The position numbers were made by a program, and so were the translations under genes. From Pedosphaera sp. (GTDB taxonomy: Bacteria > Verrucomicrobiota > Verrucomicrobiia > Limisphaerales > Pedosphaeraceae), in NCBI GenBank assembly GCA_028293285.1, contig JAQGPC010000266.1:1-34746 (forward strand): a stretch of DNA of 34,746 nt, written 5' to 3'. The notes under the pieces are model-generated. The model saw only the letters and a list, made by a program, of their open reading frames with translations, was not told the origin of the DNA and ran no database searches. Every line of letters starts with the position of its first letter. The stretch's first letter is position 1. Positions 32,212 through 34,746 of the stretch are shown in pieces.

Positions 32212-32259
32212 CAACGGGAGCAGACTTGCAGCTTTGGCTTAAATCGGGGACAAACAAGG

Positions 32260-33045
32260 ATGCTTTTTAAATCCCATCGCAAGGTTCTCATTGGAGTAGT
32301 TCATCTGGCCCCACTGCCGGGATCGCCACGCTGGCAAGGGGACATCAAGGCCATTGTTAAAAAGGCGGTGACGGATGCCCGCGCGTACGAACAGGGTGGT
32401 GCCCACGCGATTTTTATTGAGAACTTCGGAGACGTGCCGTTTACGAAAGCGACGGTCGGACATGAGACGGTTGCGGCGATGGCCGCACTCGGTTGTGCGG
32501 TAAGAGAGGCAGTTAAATTGCCAATCGGGTTTAATGTGTTGCGCAATGATGCGCGCGCGGCGCTGGCGCTTTGTGCCGCGTGTGGCGGCAGCTTCATTCG
32601 GGTGAATGTCCACACGGGAGCGATGTTGACCGACCAAGGGCTTATCGAAGGCAATGCGTACGACACGCTGCGCTATGGCAAAGCTATTTGTCCGGAAGCA
32701 CAGATCTTTGCGGATGTGCATGTGAAACATGCCGTGCCGATGGGCAACTGGACGATTGAAGATTCCGCCCACGATACGGTGGAACGCGGGTTGGCGAATG
32801 CATTGATTGTTTCAGGCACTGGTACGGGCGTGGCGGCAAACTTGGACGATGTCCAGCGCGTGCGCACGGCCTGTATCGATGCAAAAATACTTTTGGGTAG
32901 CGGTGTGACGCTGCAAAATGCTTCCGAGTTTCTTCGCCTGGCGGACGGGTTCATTGTCGGCTCTTCACTCAAGAAAAATGGCAAATTGGCCAATCCAGTG
33001 GACCCGAAGCGCGTGTCGGCATTGGTGCGGGCGATGCAGGCTTAA
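32260..33045 (+). CDS. BtpA/SgcQ family protein (TIM barrel)
   Basis: A 261-aa predicted TIM-barrel protein of the BtpA/SgcQ family. The opening 'VLIGVVHLAPLPGSP' is the hallmark of the group, followed by 'ARAYEQGGAHAIFIENFGDVPF' and 'LPIGFNVLRNDARAALALC'. Further conserved motifs are 'FIRVNVHTGAMLTDQGLIEG', 'IFADVHVKHA', 'ALIVSGTGTG' and 'ILLGSGVTLQNASEF'. BtpA in cyanobacteria affects photosystem I accumulation, and SgcQ lies in a sugar-related operon in E. coli; the actual reaction is not known. With no photosynthesis genes here, a sugar or nucleoside-related role is more likely. No signal peptide, cytosolic. Confidence 0.88.
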   Translation: MLFKSHRKVLIGVVHLAPLPGSPRWQGDIKAIVKKAVTDARAYEQGGAHAIFIENFGDVPFTKATVGHETVAAMAALGCAVREAVKLPIGFNVLRNDARAALALCAACGGSFIRVNVHTGAMLTDQGLIEGNAYDTLRYGKAICPEAQIFADVHVKHAVPMGNWTIEDSAHDTVERGLANALIVSGTGTGVAANLDDVQRVRTACIDAKILLGSGVTLQNASEFLRLADGFIVGSSLKKNGKLANPVDPKRVSALVRAMQA

Positions 33046-33114
33046 AGCCGGTCTTTGAAAATTCAGGACTCTTGAACGATGATGGTGCAACGTTGCTAAC
33101 TTATTACTCAATCC

Positions 33115-33807
33115 ATGACACCTGAATTGATCCTGAAAATTGCGAACGTCACCCAGCGGTTCGACTCTGGCGCAGGGCAGGTGGAGGTGCTTAAGGGAGT
33201 GTCACTCGAGGTCACGCGTGGAGAGTCGCTCGCCATCATCGGCCCGTCCGGTTCGGGCAAAAGCACGTTGCTGAATATCATTGGAACACTGGACCGGCCC
33301 ACCAACGGTGAAGTGGTTTTAGCCGGGCAGAATCTGAATCAATTGGATGATTTGCAATTGGCTGTGGTGCGGAACCGTCAGGTTGGATTTGTCTTTCAAG
33401 CCCATTTTCTTTTGCCCCAATGCACCGTGTTGGAAAATGTGCTCGTGCCAACACTTGCCAGCAATGACGCTGCCTTGCGCAAAGCTGCGCCGGAGCGGGC
33501 ACAACGACTTTTAAAACGCGTAGGACTTTCTGATCGCTTTTCACATCGCCCCGGACAGCTCTCTGGTGGTGAACGGCAGCGCGTGGCTGTCGTGCGGGCG
33601 CTCATCAACCAACCACAGCTTCTATTAGCGGATGAGCCGACCGGAGCGTTGGATCGCGCCGCCTCGGAACAGCTTGCACAATTGCTGCTGGAATTAAATC
33701 GTGAAGAAGGGGTCACACTGATTGTCGTTACGCACGCATTGGATTTGGCGCACAAGATGGGAAGAGTGGTGGAGTTGAACGATGGACGATTGGTGCAGAC
33801 AAAATGA
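33115..33807 (+). CDS. ABC transporter ATP-binding protein (LolD/MacB type)
   Basis: The 230-aa nucleotide-binding subunit of an ABC system. Walker A is 'GPSGSGKS' (43-50), the signature is 'LSGGERQR', and Walker B with the D-loop is 'LLLADEPTGALD'; the switch His is in 'IVVTHALD'. The sequence order and 'LNIIGTLDRPTNGEV' fit the LolD/MacB/FtsE group, which drives envelope processes rather than solute uptake. The stop overlaps the start of the permease gene (ATGA), a sign of translational coupling. The Q-loop is in 'VGFVFQAHFLLPQ'. Confidence 0.94.
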   Translation: MTPELILKIANVTQRFDSGAGQVEVLKGVSLEVTRGESLAIIGPSGSGKSTLLNIIGTLDRPTNGEVVLAGQNLNQLDDLQLAVVRNRQVGFVFQAHFLLPQCTVLENVLVPTLASNDAALRKAAPERAQRLLKRVGLSDRFSHRPGQLSGGERQRVAVVRALINQPQLLLADEPTGALDRAASEQLAQLLLELNREEGVTLIVVTHALDLAHKMGRVVELNDGRLVQTK

Positions 33808-34746
33808 CTTTCTGGACGCTTATCCTTCGCAGCCTTCGCTTTCATGCCCGGGCGCATCTCGGAGTGGTGCTCGGTGCAGCAGTTGGGAGCGCGGCTTTGG
33901 TCGGTGCGCTGGTCGTGGGAGATTCGGTCAAGGAAAGTCTCAAGGAATTGGGACTGATACGTCTGGGAAAAGTGGATGCAGCACTTGCCTCCAATGACCG
34001 ATTCTTTCGCGCACCACTTGCTAAAGAAGTTCAACCGGCAGTAGACGCCATCACGGCAGCGGTCTTGCAATTGCCGGGCACGGTTACCACTGAGGATGCG
34101 TCCGCCCGCGCTAATCGCGTGCAAATATTGGGGGTGGATAATTCATTTTGGAAACTGGCGAGCCAGGAATCCGGTGTGGGTGAGATAGCCAATGATGGTG
34201 TGGTGTTGAACGAACCGCTGGCGACACAACTTAAGGTAAAGCAGGGCGATACCGTTTTGCTGCGGATGCAAAAGCCCAGCCTGCTTTCCCGCGATGCTCC
34301 GTTGACGCCGCAGGAAGATTCCTCAGTTGCCTTGAGGTTGAAAGTGCAGAGTATTGTTACTGATGAACAATTCGGTCGGTTCAGTTTGCAAGCGAATCAG
34401 GTGGCGCCATTCAACGCTTTTATCAATCTTGCACAGTTGCAGGAAAAGATTGGCCAGAAAGAGCGGGCCAATCTGTTGTTGGTGGGAGAATCGCAAAACA
34501 AAAAAAACAACCTGGCAGAAGCAGCCAACCAGATATTGCGGCAGCATTGGGAATTGGCCGATGCAGAATTGGAACTTCGCCAAGTACCGACAGGGGCATT
34601 GGAACTAAGGACCGATCGTGTCTTTCTTGATACACCGGTAGTTGACGCGGCGCAGAAGGTTTCGCCCGGCACGCAACCCGTCCTCACCTATTTCGTCAAT
34701 GAGCTGCGGAGGGGCAGCAACAGCACTCCCTATTCAATGGTCACAG
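33804..34746 (+). CDS. ABC transporter permease, FtsX/MacB-like, partial
   Basis: The frame starts at ATG 33804, overlapping the ATPase stop by 4 bp, and remains open to the right edge (314 codons). It begins MTFWTLILRSLRFHARAHLG with a first membrane helix (GVVLGAAVGSAALVGALVVG), then a large extracytoplasmic domain ('RVQILGVDNSFWKL', 'VVLNEPLATQLKVKQGDTVLLRM'), the MacB-like periplasmic arrangement. The remaining membrane helices and FtsX core lie beyond the window. The long periplasmic region fits a lipoprotein-release or export role. The exact substrate is unknown. Confidence 0.9.
   Translation, partial: MTFWTLILRSLRFHARAHLGVVLGAAVGSAALVGALVVGDSVKESLKELGLIRLGKVDAALASNDRFFRAPLAKEVQPAVDAITAAVLQLPGTVTTEDASARANRVQILGVDNSFWKLASQESGVGEIANDGVVLNEPLATQLKVKQGDTVLLRMQKPSLLSRDAPLTPQEDSSVALRLKVQSIVTDEQFGRFSLQANQVAPFNAFINLAQLQEKIGQKERANLLLVGESQNKKNNLAEAANQILRQHWELADAELELRQVPTGALELRTDRVFLDTPVVDAAQKVSPGTQPVLTYFVNELRRGSNSTPYSMVT

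Noticed and set aside
1..34746. CRISPR arrays, tRNA and rRNA genes
   Set aside because: No regularly spaced direct repeats were found, nor cloverleaf or rRNA-like sequence by eye. Covariance-model scans could not be run, so a small RNA could be missed.

Overview
This window is chromosomal DNA from a free-living Gram-negative bacterium, most probably of the phylum Verrucomicrobiota (Pedosphaera/Limisphaerales type). That placement is an inference. It rests on a PEP-CTERM protein, a large secreted protein built of golvesin-like and Ig-like domains with a C-terminal tail ending in a 'RFYR' motif, Pro/Gly-rich quinoproteins, tandem small lipoproteins, and dispersed repeats whose spurious translations read like 'GILPVS...QTGGTPV' or 'GPKSKVQ'. 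No rRNA, tRNA or CRISPR array was seen.

Layout. 1-3300: the 5' part of dnaK (minus strand, running off the left edge), three tandem Tyr/Gly-rich lipoproteins, and a 211-bp MITE-like element with 18-bp terminal inverted repeats and a 6-bp target duplication. 3300-6430: a plus-strand group of exported proteins, namely a PQQ-like beta-propeller protein, a Tat-exported intradiol dioxygenase and a dienelactone hydrolase. The last two would catalyse related steps of aromatic ring catabolism. 6430-7800: pyrE and a secreted unknown protein (minus). 7800-12700: repeats, an unknown protein, an M50-like membrane protease, a PTS EIIA protein, argS and a frameshifted PEP-CTERM protein.

12700-20060: back-to-back terminators, dnaN, a 204-bp region with DnaA boxes, a cysteine desulfurase, two convergent molybdopterin oxidoreductases separated by gene debris, an aldo/keto reductase with an altered catalytic tetrad, and a left-handed beta-helix transferase preceded by a terminator in its leader. 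20095-23400: a DinG-type helicase and a tRNA-dihydrouridine synthase (convergent). 23525-24127: an internally deleted ISAs1-family element. 24235-30490: three genes of poorly known function, a 965-aa modular secreted protein, a 729-aa secreted protein and an M24-fold protein lacking several metal ligands. 30600-34746: a CxxCxn-CxxC protein, RNase III, a BtpA-family TIM barrel, and an ABC ATPase with its overlapping FtsX/MacB-like permease, which runs off the right edge.

Most of the window is housekeeping and secreted-protein genes. I do not see a clear new defence or mobile system. The strongest unexpected structures are the two non-autonomous mobile elements, the DnaA-box/dnaN promoter arrangement, the M24 and AKR proteins with degraded active sites, the leader terminator at 19307 and the nifS-derived debris between the two molybdoenzymes.
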